Source: Roseobacter sp. HKCCD6576-2 (GTDB lineage: Bacteria > Pseudomonadota > Alphaproteobacteria > Rhodobacterales > Rhodobacteraceae). Taken from it: a DNA stretch of 64,000 nucleotides. The stretch spans positions 124,001 to 188,000 of the forward strand of contig NZ_WVNW01000005.1 of the NCBI RefSeq assembly GCF_013179285.1. The letters run 5' to 3'. The notes beneath the pieces are model-generated. The model saw only the letters and a program-made list of their open reading frames with translations, was not told the origin of the DNA and made no database searches. The first letter of the stretch is position 1. Each line of letters starts with the position of its first letter. Positions 55,244-64,000 of the stretch are shown here, piece after piece. A program made the translations under genes and the position numbers.

Positions 55244-56761
55244 ATGTTGGAAGCATATGGTTCAGCGCTTGCGTATCTGTTCGGCAACCCATCCTCCTTT
55301 CTGCTGATCATCTTCTCGGTGATCTGGGGCATCGCCTTTGGGTCGGTTCCTGGTCTCACCGGGATCGTGGGTGTGGCCCTTCTGATCCCGTTCACCTTCG
55401 TCTTCGATCCCACCGCCGGTCTGCTTTTGCTGTCAGGGGTCTATGTGGGGTCCACATTCGGTGGGTCGATCTCAGCCATTCTGTTCAACACACCCGGCAG
55501 TCCCGAAGCCGCCTGTACAGCGCTTGACGGCTATCCGATGGCCAAGAAAGGGCAGGCGGGCAAGGCCCTTGGCATCGCGCTCGCCTCTTCGGCCATTGGC
55601 GGCATTTTCGGAACCATCGTGTTGATGCTCCTGGCGCCACCTATGGCGCAGTTTGCGCTGAATTTCGGGCCGCCCGAGTATTTCGCGCTGGCCGTTCTTG
55701 GCATCACAGCGATCTCGGCCATCGGCGGTGGATCGGTCTTGAAAGGGCTTGTGGCGGGGCTTCTGGGTCTTGGCATTGCAACGGTCGGTCTTGATCCGAT
55801 CACCGGGACCGAGCGCTATACGTTTGGCAATCTCTCTTTGCTGACCGGCATCAGCTTCGTACCCGCCATTATCGGCACCTTCGCGTTGGCCGAAGTTCTG
55901 CAACGGGCCGGCGAACGGACATCTACGGCTGATGTCATCACCGACGTCTCCACCAAGCTGCCAAGCATGAAGGAGTTCCTAGCGACACGGTTCACACTCC
56001 TGCGCTCCTCGTCGATTGGGGCCTTTATTGGCGCGCTGCCAGGCGTCGGCGCGACAACGGCGGCCTTCATCAGCTATTCGGAAGCCGTGCGGTGGTCCAA
56101 ACGGCCACAGGATTTCGGCACCGGAGTGGCCGAAGGCATTGCCGCGCCGGAATCGGCCAACAACTCTGCTGTTGGCGGTTCCATGATCCCGCTTCTGGCC
56201 CTTGGAATCCCGGGCAGCGCCACAACCGCCGTGATGCTTGGGGGGCTAACGATCCATGGCATCATCCCCGGCCCGTTGCTGATGGAGACCAATACGCAGC
56301 TCGTCTACACAGTGTTCATCGGCATGTTTGTCGCCAACATCCTGATGCTGATTTTCGGCATCCGCGCCGCGCGCTATTTCGCGCTGGTGCTTAAAGCACC
56401 CTACGCGTTGGTCGGCCCCGCGATTGTTGTGCTCTGCATGACCGGGGTCTATGCGCTGAACTCCAACATCGTCGACGTTGGTGTGATGCTCGCAATGGGG
56501 GCCTTTGGTTTCCTGCTGCGGAAGCTCAAATACCCTATCGCGTCCTTTGTGATCGGATTGGTGCTTGGCCCCATCGCTGAGCGCAGCCTCCGCCAAGGCC
56601 TGGTGATCAGCGACTACGACTACTGGGACTTCGCCTCCCGCCCGATCACCGCCGTTCTGCTGATCGGCAGCTTGGCATCGCTGATCTACGGGTTTTATGG
56701 TCAGTGGAAACGGCACCAAATTGCACAAGCCGCAAAGCTGAGCAGGGGCCAAAGCGCATGA
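55244..56761 (+). CDS. tctA: Tripartite tricarboxylate transporter large membrane subunit
   Basis: A 505-residue channel with about twelve helices. The family motif is GSVPGLTGIVGVALLIPFTF near residue 32, with the conserved FNTPGSPEAACTALDGYP near 85. It completes the TctCBA set for a carboxylate, driven by the ion gradient. Confidence 0.93.
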   Translation: MLEAYGSALAYLFGNPSSFLLIIFSVIWGIAFGSVPGLTGIVGVALLIPFTFVFDPTAGLLLLSGVYVGSTFGGSISAILFNTPGSPEAACTALDGYPMAKKGQAGKALGIALASSAIGGIFGTIVLMLLAPPMAQFALNFGPPEYFALAVLGITAISAIGGGSVLKGLVAGLLGLGIATVGLDPITGTERYTFGNLSLLTGISFVPAIIGTFALAEVLQRAGERTSTADVITDVSTKLPSMKEFLATRFTLLRSSSIGAFIGALPGVGATTAAFISYSEAVRWSKRPQDFGTGVAEGIAAPESANNSAVGGSMIPLLALGIPGSATTAVMLGGLTIHGIIPGPLLMETNTQLVYTVFIGMFVANILMLIFGIRAARYFALVLKAPYALVGPAIVVLCMTGVYALNSNIVDVGVMLAMGAFGFLLRKLKYPIASFVIGLVLGPIAERSLRQGLVISDYDYWDFASRPITAVLLIGSLASLIYGFYGQWKRHQIAQAAKLSRGQSA

Positions 56762-56953
56762 GCTCGCTCAGAACTCGCGCGGCTTGCGAAACCAATGTGC
56801 CCTTGGACAAGCTTCACCGTCGAGACAGACGGGCGCTTGCCGTGCGGCCAGCCCTATGCTGATTGAGAACGCATGACTAGTCCCGCGTCCAGAGGCAATC
56901 AATTCGACGCGCCAAGTCAAAGGTCACTGGGCCCCTGAACGGGCTGGAATACC

Positions 56954-57856
56954 TTATCCCTCATCGCTCCGCGACGGTGGCGGGACATAGCTGCCAAAAT
57001 CCAGCAACCGATCCTCGAACTCGGCGATGCGACCTGCGGCAGATCCGTTCTGGGTGATCATCTGGGCAATGATCGCTTCGACCAAGGCAAATCCCGCGCC
57101 TTGCGACGGCAAAGGCTGCGGGCCGTCCATTGGCAGGCAGAACACGATGTCCGCCTCTCTCGCGATGGGAGAGGTGTAGCTATCCGTGATCGCGATGATC
57201 CGTGCCGAGCGCGACAAGGCCGAAGCATGGGCGCGGACAACCTCGGCCGAGTAGAGCGAAAAGGTGATGAGGACGATCACATCCTCCGGGCCAGTTTCGG
57301 TCAGAACATCGGCGATGCTGCCCGGCTCGGCCAAAGGGCGTGCGAAATTCGGAAAGGCCATCCGCCCCGAATACGACATGTAGTGCGCCAAGGAAAAACA
57401 ACTCCGGACACCGACGCAATAGATGCGCCGCGCGCCTGCCAACATCTCGGCGGCTTGGCCGATTCGCGCGACATTCTGCGCCGAGAACAGCGTGTCGAGA
57501 TTGTGCTGCGCGGAGGCGCGGACCTTTTCAACCACCCCTGCCCCCGCGCCGGATCGGAGTTTAGCCGCCCGAGAGCCATACAAGCCGCGCTGCTGTCTAA
57601 GCGCCGACTGGAAGGCTTCGCGACAGGGTTCAAAGCCGGAAAACCCAAGAGCCAGGGACAGGCGATAGACCGTGTTCACATTCACGCCGGCCCGGTTTGC
57701 AAGGGCTCTGACAGAGTGAAAGGCCATTTCCTGCGGATGCTCCAGCGCCCAAGCGGCAAACCCGGAAATCGCCGGGGAGGCCGCATGCACCAACTCCGCC
57801 AGCGCCTGGCTGAGATCATCGAGCGTTTCATATTTCGGCGTCAGGCGCGGCGTCAT
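56954..57856 (-). CDS. MurR/RpiR-family transcriptional regulator
   Basis: A 300-residue repressor: N-terminal HTH ([27 protein letters not shown]) and a C-terminal SIS sugar-phosphate-type domain ([19 protein letters not shown]). The ATG at 57856 is adjacent to an arm of a perfect inverted repeat, supporting autoregulation; a TTG at 57892 would put that repeat inside the gene. It is divergent from the TAXI-TRAP genes and is their likely regulator. Confidence 0.88.
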   Translation of the reverse strand: MTPRLTPKYETLDDLSQALAELVHAASPAISGFAAWALEHPQEMAFHSVRALANRAGVNVNTVYRLSLALGFSGFEPCREAFQSALRQQRGLYGSRAAKLRSGAGAGVVEKVRASAQHNLDTLFSAQNVARIGQAAEMLAGARRIYCVGVRSCFSLAHYMSYSGRMAFPNFARPLAEPGSIADVLTETGPEDVIVLITFSLYSAEVVRAHASALSRSARIIAITDSYTSPIAREADIVFCLPMDGPQPLPSQGAGFALVEAIIAQMITQNGSAAGRIAEFEDRLLDFGSYVPPPSRSDEG

Positions 57857-57905
57857 ATGAAACAAATGACCCAAGTGCTTGACTATTTTCAACGATTTGT
57901 TTCAT
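57857..57905. promoter_or_regulatory. Perfect inverted repeat at the RpiR-TAXI gap
   Basis: ATGAAACAAAT (57857-57867) and ATTTGTTTCAT (57895-57905) are an exact 11-bp inverted repeat with 27 bp between them. One arm touches the RpiR start codon and the other is 45 bp upstream of the TAXI protein start. TGAAAC cores are typical of RpiR-type operators. Very likely the operator for this divergent pair, by inference. Confidence 0.65.
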
Positions 57906-57949
57906 CGTCTCTCATCCGTGTTTCAGATAGCTCAACAGGGAGAGAGTTC

Positions 57950-58921
57950 ATGAACAAACATTTGGTTGGCGCGCTGGTCGCGGCCACAACCGCCTTGGGT
58001 GCAAGCGCAGCCACGGCTCAGGATCAGACCTTCGTCGCCATCGGCACCGGCGGCGTCACCGGGGTGTATTACCCGACTGGCGGCGCGATTTGCCGTCTGG
58101 TGAACCGCAACCGGGCCGAGCATGGCATCCGCTGCGGCGTGGAGTCGACCGGTGGGTCCGTCTTCAACATCAACGCCATCCGTGGCGGCGAGTTGGAGTT
58201 TGGTGTGGCGCAGTCCGATTGGCAGTTCCATGCGTTCAACGGCACCTCGCGGTTTGAGGAAACGGGCGCATTTGAAGGTCTGCGGGCCGTCTTCTCAGTC
58301 CACCCGGAGCCCTTCACCGTTGTGGCTCGCGCAGATGCTGGCATCGAAACTTTCGAAGATCTGCAAGGCATGCGCGTCAATGTTGGCAACCCCGGTTCGG
58401 GTCAGCGCGGCACAATGGAAGTGCTGATGGCCGCCATGGGCTGGACGATGGATGATTTCGCTGTTGCCTCCGAATTGCAGGCGGCGGAGCAAAGCCAAGC
58501 GCTGTGCGACAACAACATCGATGCGATGATCTACACCGTTGGCCACCCGTCCGGCTCGATCCAGGAGGCGACCACGGCCTGTGACTCGGTTCTGGTGACG
58601 GTCGACAACGACGCGGTCGCGCAGCTTGTGGCTGACAACTCGTTCTATCGCACGGCGACCATTCCGGGCGGCATGTATCGCGGCAATGATAATGACACGA
58701 TGACCTTCGGGGTCGGCGCAACCTTCGTCACCTCGGCCGATGTCTCCGAAGATGTGGTCTATGAAGTGGTCAGCGCGGTGTTCGAAAACATCGACCAATT
58801 CCGCAGCCTTCACCCGGCTTTCGCCAATCTCGACCCGGCGGAAATGGCCAATGACGGTCTTTCCGCGCCGCTGCACCCAGGTGCCGAGCGGTATTTCCGC
58901 GAAGCTGGCCTGATCGAGTGA
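57950..58921 (+). CDS. TAXI-family TRAP transporter solute receptor
   Basis: A 323-residue periplasmic protein with a signal peptide at residues 1-23. The TAXI signature [25 protein letters not shown] starts the mature chain, and [23 protein letters not shown] follows (both given here as separate motifs: [11 protein letters not shown] and [10 protein letters not shown]). GGGAGAGAG precedes the ATG at 57950. Ligands of TAXI receptors include small amino and keto acids; this one is unknown. Confidence 0.92.
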   Translation: MNKHLVGALVAATTALGASAATAQDQTFVAIGTGGVTGVYYPTGGAICRLVNRNRAEHGIRCGVESTGGSVFNINAIRGGELEFGVAQSDWQFHAFNGTSRFEETGAFEGLRAVFSVHPEPFTVVARADAGIETFEDLQGMRVNVGNPGSGQRGTMEVLMAAMGWTMDDFAVASELQAAEQSQALCDNNIDAMIYTVGHPSGSIQEATTACDSVLVTVDNDAVAQLVADNSFYRTATIPGGMYRGNDNDTMTFGVGATFVTSADVSEDVVYEVVSAVFENIDQFRSLHPAFANLDPAEMANDGLSAPLHPGAERYFREAGLIE

Positions 58922-58951
58922 TCGGACCCAGGCCGATAGGCCTATGACACT

Positions 58952-58991
58952 GATCCGGGGCGCGCGCGCCTTACTGCACGCGCCCCGGGTC
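58952..58991 (+). other. Stem-loop between the TAXI receptor and TRAP permease genes
   Basis: GATCCGGGGCGCG (58952-58964) pairs with CGCGCCCCGGGTC (58979-58991), 13 bp with one G-U and a 14-base loop, starting 31 bases after the receptor stop. No U-run. Third such element in the window. Confidence 0.6.
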
Positions 58992-59035
58992 CAATACGCG
59001 GCCCAAAGATGGCAGCACCAATAGGGAGTGGCCCG

Positions 59036-61672
59036 ATGACGGATCAGGACGGGCGCGAGGGGCGCCAATTTACCGATGAAGAACTACAGGATCTGGTCGC
59101 CAGCACCGATAGCGGCGCGCGCGACCCATCCAACCGAAATATCGCCCTGCTGATTGCCGGGTTGGCGCTGGCATGGTCGCTGTTCCAGCTTTGGATCGCC
59201 CAACCGCAGCTCTGGTTTGCGGAATATCTGCCGGTGATGAACTCATCGCAGACCCGGCCCATCCACCTGACCTTTGCCATCGTTCTGGCGTTTCTGGCTT
59301 ATCCCGCCTTCAAATCATCGCCCCGCCATCACGTCCCGATCTTCGACTGGATTTTGATGGCGATTGGTGGCGCCTGCGCCTTCTACATTTTCTGGTTTTC
59401 GGAAGAACTGGCTCTGACCGCGCGGTCCGGCTTGCCGACGCAGACCCAAGTGGTCATCGGCGCTGTCGGATTGCTGTTGCTGCTCGAGGCCAGCCGCAGG
59501 GCGCTTGGACCCGCGCTGACAATCGTCGGCTCTATCTTCCTGCTTTACGCCTATATGGGCCAGGGCTGGTTGATCCCAGAACTGATCGAACATGAGGGCC
59601 TCTCCTTCACCGCGCTGATCAACGCGCAATGGCTAGACACAGGCGGCGTCTTCGGCATCCCGCTTGGCGTCTCGACAGCGTTTGTGTTCCTCTTCGTGCT
59701 TTTCGGCTCGCTGCTCGATAAGGCGGGCGCCGGGAACTACTTCATCAAACTGGCCTTCGCCGGTCTGGGCCATTTGCGTGGCGGTCCGGCAAAGGCGGCC
59801 GTCGTTGGCTCCGCCATGACCGGCCTGATCTCCGGCTCCTCCATCGCCAATGTGGTCACAACCGGGACCTTCACGATCCCATTGATGAAGCGAGTGGGCT
59901 TCACCAATGAGCAGGCCGGTTCGGTCGAGGTCGCCTCCTCCGTCAACGGCCAGATCATGCCCCCCGTCATGGGGGCCGCGGCCTTCCTGATGGTGGAGTT
60001 CATCGGGATTTCCTACGTCGAGGTGATCAAACACGCCTTCATCCCGGCGGTGATCTCTTACATCGCGCTGGTCTACATCGTGCACCTCGAAGCGCTGAAG
60101 AAAGACATGCCCGCGCTTGGCGAGGCGAAAAGCTTCGTCGGGATGATTGTGAAATTCTTCATTGGCTTTGCGGTTGCAGGTGCCGGGTTCACCGCACTGA
60201 TCTATGGTGTCGGCGCCCTGCGCGACGTGGTCCCTGACCTGACCGGGCCGATCATGATGGCACTTTTGGCGGCGATCTATGTCTGGCTGGTGGCCATTGC
60301 CGCGCGCAAGCCGGATCTGGAGATCGACGACCCCAACGCAACCGAAATCAAACTTCCGACTGTCAAAGAGATCTATGCCACTGGCCTGCATTATGTGCTG
60401 CCAATCGTGGTTTTGGTCTGGTTCCTCATGGTGGAACGGCAGAGCCCGGCGCGGTCGGCGTTTTTCGCAACCGCATTGATGATCCTGATCATCGTCACGC
60501 AGCGCCCTCTGAAAGCGTTCTTTCGTGGCAAGGGCGCGGAAATGGCCCATGAGTTCAAGGAAGGTTTTGTTGATCTACGAGACGGGTTGATCGCGGGCGC
60601 ACGCAATATGATCGGTATCGGGGTCGCCACGGCCGCCGCCGGGATCATCGTGGCCACTGTGACGCGGACCCCGATTGGGACTGAACTCGCGGGTCTCGTC
60701 GAGCAGCTTTCGGGCGGCATCCTGTTCGTGATGCTGATCTTGATCGGCGTCTTCTCTCTCATCCTCGGGATGGGACTACCGACAACTGCGAACTACATCG
60801 TGGTTTCATCGCTCATGGCCTCGGTCGTGGTGTCACTTGGCGCACAAGAAGGGCTGATCGTTCCGCTGATCGCGGCGCACCTCTTTGTGTTCTATTTTGG
60901 GATTATGGCGGATGTGACGCCCCCTGTGGGGTTAGCCAGTTTCGCTGCCGCTGCTGTCTCAGGCGGCGACCCGATCAAGACTGGGTTCACGGCGTTCTTC
61001 TATAGTTTGCGCACGGTGGCCTTGCCGTTCCTGTTCATCTTCAACCCGACACTGATCCTGTATGGGGTCGATCTTGGCACATGGGAGGGGATATTCCAGG
61101 CGGTCACGGTCTTCATCGTCGCGACCTTCGCCATGCTGCTGTTTGCGGCGGCGACCCAGGGCTATTTCCTGGCCCGCTCACGCATCTACGAAAGCGCGGC
61201 GCTGTTGCTGGTGGCCTTTACGCTTTTCGTGCCAAATATCTGGCTCGATATCGTGCAAGACCCGTTCCGCGAGGTGCCGCCAGCCCAATTTGAAACGGCC
61301 GTGGGCGAAGCGGCCGAGGGGGCACAACTGCGCTTGCTCATCCAAGGGCCTGATTTCAACACCGGCGAGATGACCGAAACCACGTTGGTGTTGAACGCCG
61401 AGGGGGCAAGCGCTGCGGAGCGGATCGCGAATTCCGGGCTGCTCCTGATCCCCGACGGCGAGGTCGTCCGTTTGGACGAGCCAATGTTCGGGACCGCCAC
61501 CGCCGAGACCTTGGCTGATTTCGACTTCTACGCCGATACACCCGTGCAACTGGCCGCTGTGCGGATGCCGCAGGACCGGATGCCCGAGCAAGTCTTCTAT
61601 CTCCCGGCGCTTTTGCTTCTAGGTCTGGTGGTCCTGCTGCAACGGCGGCGTCAAACCAAACCGGCCTTCTGA
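59036..61672 (+). CDS. Fused TRAP transporter permease (DctQM type)
   Basis: An 878-residue membrane protein that joins small (DctQ) and large (DctM) TRAP subunits, as in TAXI systems, followed by a DUF3394-like C-terminal region and a last helix. Repeated DctM motifs FAGLGHLRGGPAKAAVVGSAMTG (about 250) and ILGMGLPTTANYIV (about 580) are clear. The start at 59036 has AGGGAG upstream. Works with the TAXI receptor, using an ion gradient. Confidence 0.92.
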   Translation: MTDQDGREGRQFTDEELQDLVASTDSGARDPSNRNIALLIAGLALAWSLFQLWIAQPQLWFAEYLPVMNSSQTRPIHLTFAIVLAFLAYPAFKSSPRHHVPIFDWILMAIGGACAFYIFWFSEELALTARSGLPTQTQVVIGAVGLLLLLEASRRALGPALTIVGSIFLLYAYMGQGWLIPELIEHEGLSFTALINAQWLDTGGVFGIPLGVSTAFVFLFVLFGSLLDKAGAGNYFIKLAFAGLGHLRGGPAKAAVVGSAMTGLISGSSIANVVTTGTFTIPLMKRVGFTNEQAGSVEVASSVNGQIMPPVMGAAAFLMVEFIGISYVEVIKHAFIPAVISYIALVYIVHLEALKKDMPALGEAKSFVGMIVKFFIGFAVAGAGFTALIYGVGALRDVVPDLTGPIMMALLAAIYVWLVAIAARKPDLEIDDPNATEIKLPTVKEIYATGLHYVLPIVVLVWFLMVERQSPARSAFFATALMILIIVTQRPLKAFFRGKGAEMAHEFKEGFVDLRDGLIAGARNMIGIGVATAAAGIIVATVTRTPIGTELAGLVEQLSGGILFVMLILIGVFSLILGMGLPTTANYIVVSSLMASVVVSLGAQEGLIVPLIAAHLFVFYFGIMADVTPPVGLASFAAAAVSGGDPIKTGFTAFFYSLRTVALPFLFIFNPTLILYGVDLGTWEGIFQAVTVFIVATFAMLLFAAATQGYFLARSRIYESAALLLVAFTLFVPNIWLDIVQDPFREVPPAQFETAVGEAAEGAQLRLLIQGPDFNTGEMTETTLVLNAEGASAAERIANSGLLLIPDGEVVRLDEPMFGTATAETLADFDFYADTPVQLAAVRMPQDRMPEQVFYLPALLLLGLVVLLQRRRQTKPAF

Positions 61673-61684
61673 GGAGTGCGAGAG

Positions 61685-62116
61685 ATGTTTAGAACGATCC
61701 TCCTACCCATCGACCTTTCAGCACAAAACAGTTGGGCAAAGGCCCTGCCCGCCGCCTTGAAACTCTGCGAGGGCAATGGCTGCATCCTGCATGTCACAAC
61801 CGTGGTGCCCGATTTCGGCATGTCGATCGTCGGCAGCTATTTTGAGCCCGGCTTTGAAGACAAGGCGCTGCACGAGGTTGGCGAAAAGCTCACGGCCTGG
61901 GTCTCCGCGCACATCCCCGATGACATTGAGGTGCATCCTCATGTGCTGCATGGCCGGGTTTATGACCTGATCATTGAGGCTGCGGATCGATTGAATGTCG
62001 ATGCCATTGTGATGGGGTCGCACACGCCGGGTCTGAGCGATTATCTGCTTGGCCCGAACGCGGCCCGGGTGGTGCGCCACGCCAAACAATCGGTCTTTGT
62101 CGTCCGGGGGGAGTAA
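61685..62116 (+). CDS. Universal stress protein (UspA family)
   Basis: A 143-residue cytoplasmic USP. The nucleotide-binding tail is VMGSHTPGLSDYLLGPNA then SVFVVR. The ATG at 61685 has GGAG 8 bases upstream; a GTG at 61676 is possible. It follows the TRAP permease by 12 bp; USPs in TRAP operons are known to bind ATP and modulate transport. Confidence 0.88.
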   Translation: MFRTILLPIDLSAQNSWAKALPAALKLCEGNGCILHVTTVVPDFGMSIVGSYFEPGFEDKALHEVGEKLTAWVSAHIPDDIEVHPHVLHGRVYDLIIEAADRLNVDAIVMGSHTPGLSDYLLGPNAARVVRHAKQSVFVVRGE

Positions 62117-62121
62117 GGCCT

Positions 62122-63444
62122 GTGAGCCATATCTTTGGTCGCGGTTCGGCACCTTTGCCGAAGGCGGTGCGCGGCGACGGTTGTTATCTCTACGATAGCA
62201 CCGGCAAAGCCTATCTTGACGGCTCCGGTGGCGCGGCTGTCTCATGCCTGGGCCATTCCGACGCGGATGTCCGGGCGGCTGTCCATGCGCAGTTGGATCA
62301 AGTGGCGTTTGCCCATACCGGGTTTTTCACCTCCGATCCTGCCGAGAAATTGGCCGACCTTCTGATCGCGCAGGCGCCCGATGGGATTGAGAAAGTCTAT
62401 CTCCTCTCCGGCGGCTCCGAGGCGGTTGAGGCCGCCATCAAGCTCGCCCGGCAGTATTTCCTGGAGATCGGGGAGCCAGAGCGCCACCGTGTCATCGCTC
62501 GGCGGCAGAGCTATCACGGCAACACGCTTGGCGCGTTGGCGGCGGGCGGCAATGCCTGGCGGCGCGAGAAATACGCGCCGCTTTTGGTTGAAACCAGCCA
62601 TATCGCACCGTGCTTTGAATATCGTCACCGAGCCGAAGGCGAGAGCCTTCATGACTATGGTCAGCGGGCGGCAAATGAATTGGAAACCGAGATCGAGCGG
62701 CTTGGCCCCGAGACCGTGATGGCCTTCATCGCCGAACCGGTTGTCGGCGCAACAGCAGGTGCCGTGCCTGCGGTGGACGGGTATTTTAGTCGTATTCGCG
62801 AGATCTGCGACCGGTATGGCATCTTGCTGATCTTGGATGAGGTGATGTGTGGCATGGGGCGGACGGGGAGCCTCTTTGCCAGCGAGCAGGAAGGCATCTC
62901 CCCTGACATCGTGACAATCGCCAAGGGGCTTGGCGCGGGCTATGCGCCGATTGGGGCGATGCTGTGTTCCGGCGCGATTTACAAAGCCATCGCGGATGGA
63001 TCGGGCAGTTTCCAGCACGGGCATACCTATCATGGCCACCCCCTCGCCGCCGCAGCGGGTCATGCAGTTGTAAACGCGATGATTGAGCGGGATTTGATGC
63101 CGCGCGTGAAGGCTCAGGGCGACACTCTCGCCGCCGCTTTGCACGACGCTTTCGCCCAGCACGCACATGTCGGTGACATCCGTGGGCGTGGGCTGTTTCG
63201 CGGGATCGAATTGGTCGAGGATCGGGCCACGAAGACACCCTTTGACCCGGCCCGCAAGTTACACGCGCGGGTAAAGAGCGCCGCGATGGCCGAAGGGCTG
63301 ATTTGCTACCCTGCTGGTGGTACTGTCGATGGCCGCAGCGGAGATCACATCCTGCTGGCACCGCCCTTCATCATCGAAGACGCGCAGATCGATGAGCTGG
63401 TCGGCAAGCTCTCACGCGCCTTGGATACAGCCTTAACGACATAG
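62122..63444 (+). CDS. Class III PLP aminotransferase
   Basis: A 440-residue omega-aminotransferase of the ornithine/GABA type, with the PLP lysine Lys268 in TIAKGLGAGYAP, the LILDEVMCGMGRTG loop and GHTYHGHPLAAAAG. The start is the GTG at 62122, 5 bp after the USP stop. It should convert the imported amine or amino acid, or an intermediate made from it. Substrate unknown. Confidence 0.9.
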   Translation: MSHIFGRGSAPLPKAVRGDGCYLYDSTGKAYLDGSGGAAVSCLGHSDADVRAAVHAQLDQVAFAHTGFFTSDPAEKLADLLIAQAPDGIEKVYLLSGGSEAVEAAIKLARQYFLEIGEPERHRVIARRQSYHGNTLGALAAGGNAWRREKYAPLLVETSHIAPCFEYRHRAEGESLHDYGQRAANELETEIERLGPETVMAFIAEPVVGATAGAVPAVDGYFSRIREICDRYGILLILDEVMCGMGRTGSLFASEQEGISPDIVTIAKGLGAGYAPIGAMLCSGAIYKAIADGSGSFQHGHTYHGHPLAAAAGHAVVNAMIERDLMPRVKAQGDTLAAALHDAFAQHAHVGDIRGRGLFRGIELVEDRATKTPFDPARKLHARVKSAAMAEGLICYPAGGTVDGRSGDHILLAPPFIIEDAQIDELVGKLSRALDTALTT

Positions 63445-63451
63445 AGGCCGA

Positions 63452-64000
63452 TCACAGCTTGAGGCCACAGCCCTCGAACGCCGCGCGGGTGGCGGCTTTC
63501 TCCTCCTCGGTCAATTGCAGAAGCGGCGCGCGGACCGGACCACCGACCTGCCCAAGCAGTTCCTGCCAATACTTCCCATGGGCCTGGGGTTTGCCGCCTG
63601 GCTTGCTGGCTTTGATCGCCTCGCGCACCGGTTCCAAGCTGTCCCGCACCTGGCGGGCCTCAGCAAAACGGCCCTCAAAAGCCAACCGGGTATAGTCGTT
63701 CATCCGTTGGTCGGATTTCGTCTGCAACTGATAGGGCGGCGAGGAGCAGAGATAGAGCCGCCACCCAAGCTCTTCGATATTGTCGAGCCATTCGGCCTCT
63801 GACGCCGTGGAGACGTGAATCTTGTCGCCCACCATATGGGTCAACCGCACATACATCTCTCGCGGGACCGAGTATTTGATCGCCACGATATTAGGCAATT
63901 CCGCCACCCGGGCACAAAGTTCGGGGCTCATCAGATAGCCACTATCGGGATGCGACCACATGGCGATGCCGATATCCACCTGATCGCACAGGGTTTTGTA
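63452..64000 (-). CDS. Dihydrodipicolinate synthase/N-acetylneuraminate lyase family protein, partial
   Basis: The C-terminal about 182 residues of a DapA-family lyase; the frame runs off the window at 64000, so the N-terminus is missing. The barrel lysine is present in NIVAIKYSVP, where it would form the Schiff base, and the HHS-like C-terminal helices follow. Members are aldolases or dehydratases on 2-keto acids. It converges with the aminotransferase (7 bp) and probably belongs to the same pathway. Confidence 0.85.
   Translation of the reverse strand, partial: YKTLCDQVDIGIAMWSHPDSGYLMSPELCARVAELPNIVAIKYSVPREMYVRLTHMVGDKIHVSTASEAEWLDNIEELGWRLYLCSSPPYQLQTKSDQRMNDYTRLAFEGRFAEARQVRDSLEPVREAIKASKPGGKPQAHGKYWQELLGQVGGPVRAPLLQLTEEEKAATRAAFEGCGLKL

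Noticed and set aside
57101-57949. Long open frame on the plus strand running into the TAXI receptor gene
   Set aside because: It is antisense to the RpiR gene, has no family features, and the receptor has a proper signal peptide and ribosome site at 57950.

Overview
The window is about 60 percent G+C and reads as a chromosomal segment of an alphaproteobacterium of the Rhodobacterales (Roseobacter group). Support for this: an RpoH-type sigma factor next to a MarR regulator, a glycine-riboswitch gcvTHP operon, an Fe-S type photolyase paired with a short-chain dehydrogenase, a leucine-codon leader ahead of leuA, an mreBCD-mrdA-rodA operon, and many TTT, TRAP and ABC transporters. It holds no rRNA, CRISPR array or intact insertion sequence. 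One tRNA gene, tRNA-Gln(TTG), is present.

Layout. 1-2.2 kb: a short Mrp-type P-loop ATPase (cut by the window edge), a MarR regulator with a cysteine-rich tail, and a divergent RpoH-like sigma factor with a long inverted repeat between them. 2.6-11.9 kb: a catabolic cluster with an Ehu-type ABC importer (B, C, D, A), an EutA-like and an EutD-like enzyme on the minus strand, an M20 deacylase, a diaminopropionate ammonia-lyase-like enzyme and a second M24 enzyme on the plus strand, and a divergent Lrp/AsnC regulator. It resembles ectoine import and breakdown but with an altered enzyme set. 12.2-16.9 kb: glycine cleavage operon under a tandem glycine riboswitch. 17-24.5 kb: housekeeping and accessory genes (MATE exporter, gltX, zincin, MBL hydrolase, DUF1801 protein, photolyase, SDR). 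24.6-26.7 kb: leu leader, cupin, leuA. 26.9-32.5 kb: the cell-elongation operon mreBCD-mrdA-rodA. 32.5-36.4 kb: GhrA-type reductase, SseB-like protein, uracil-DNA glycosylase family protein, ArsR regulator and metal(loid) permease. 36.8-42.9 kb: capsule export ATPase and Wzz-like protein without an adjacent KpsM, then kdsA, a phosphohexomutase and a BON-MscS channel. 43-48.3 kb: tRNA-Gln followed by a P-type ATPase and a serine hydrolase, flanked by gene-poor stretches. 48.7-64 kb: two adjacent catabolic and transport regions: GntR, FAD/Fe-S oxidase, class V aminotransferase and a TTT transporter; then RpiR, a TAXI-TRAP transporter, a universal stress protein, a class III aminotransferase and a DapA-family lyase (cut by the edge).

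Regulatory structure is plentiful: perfect or near-perfect inverted repeats sit in three divergent regulator intergenic regions, and each of the three periplasmic binding-protein genes is followed by a strong GC stem-loop without a U-tract before the first membrane gene. A 32-bp intergenic repeat occurs twice. The least conventional parts are the diamino-acid/ectoine-like cluster (2.6-11.9 kb), the leuA leader and the MarR/Mrp/sigma locus.
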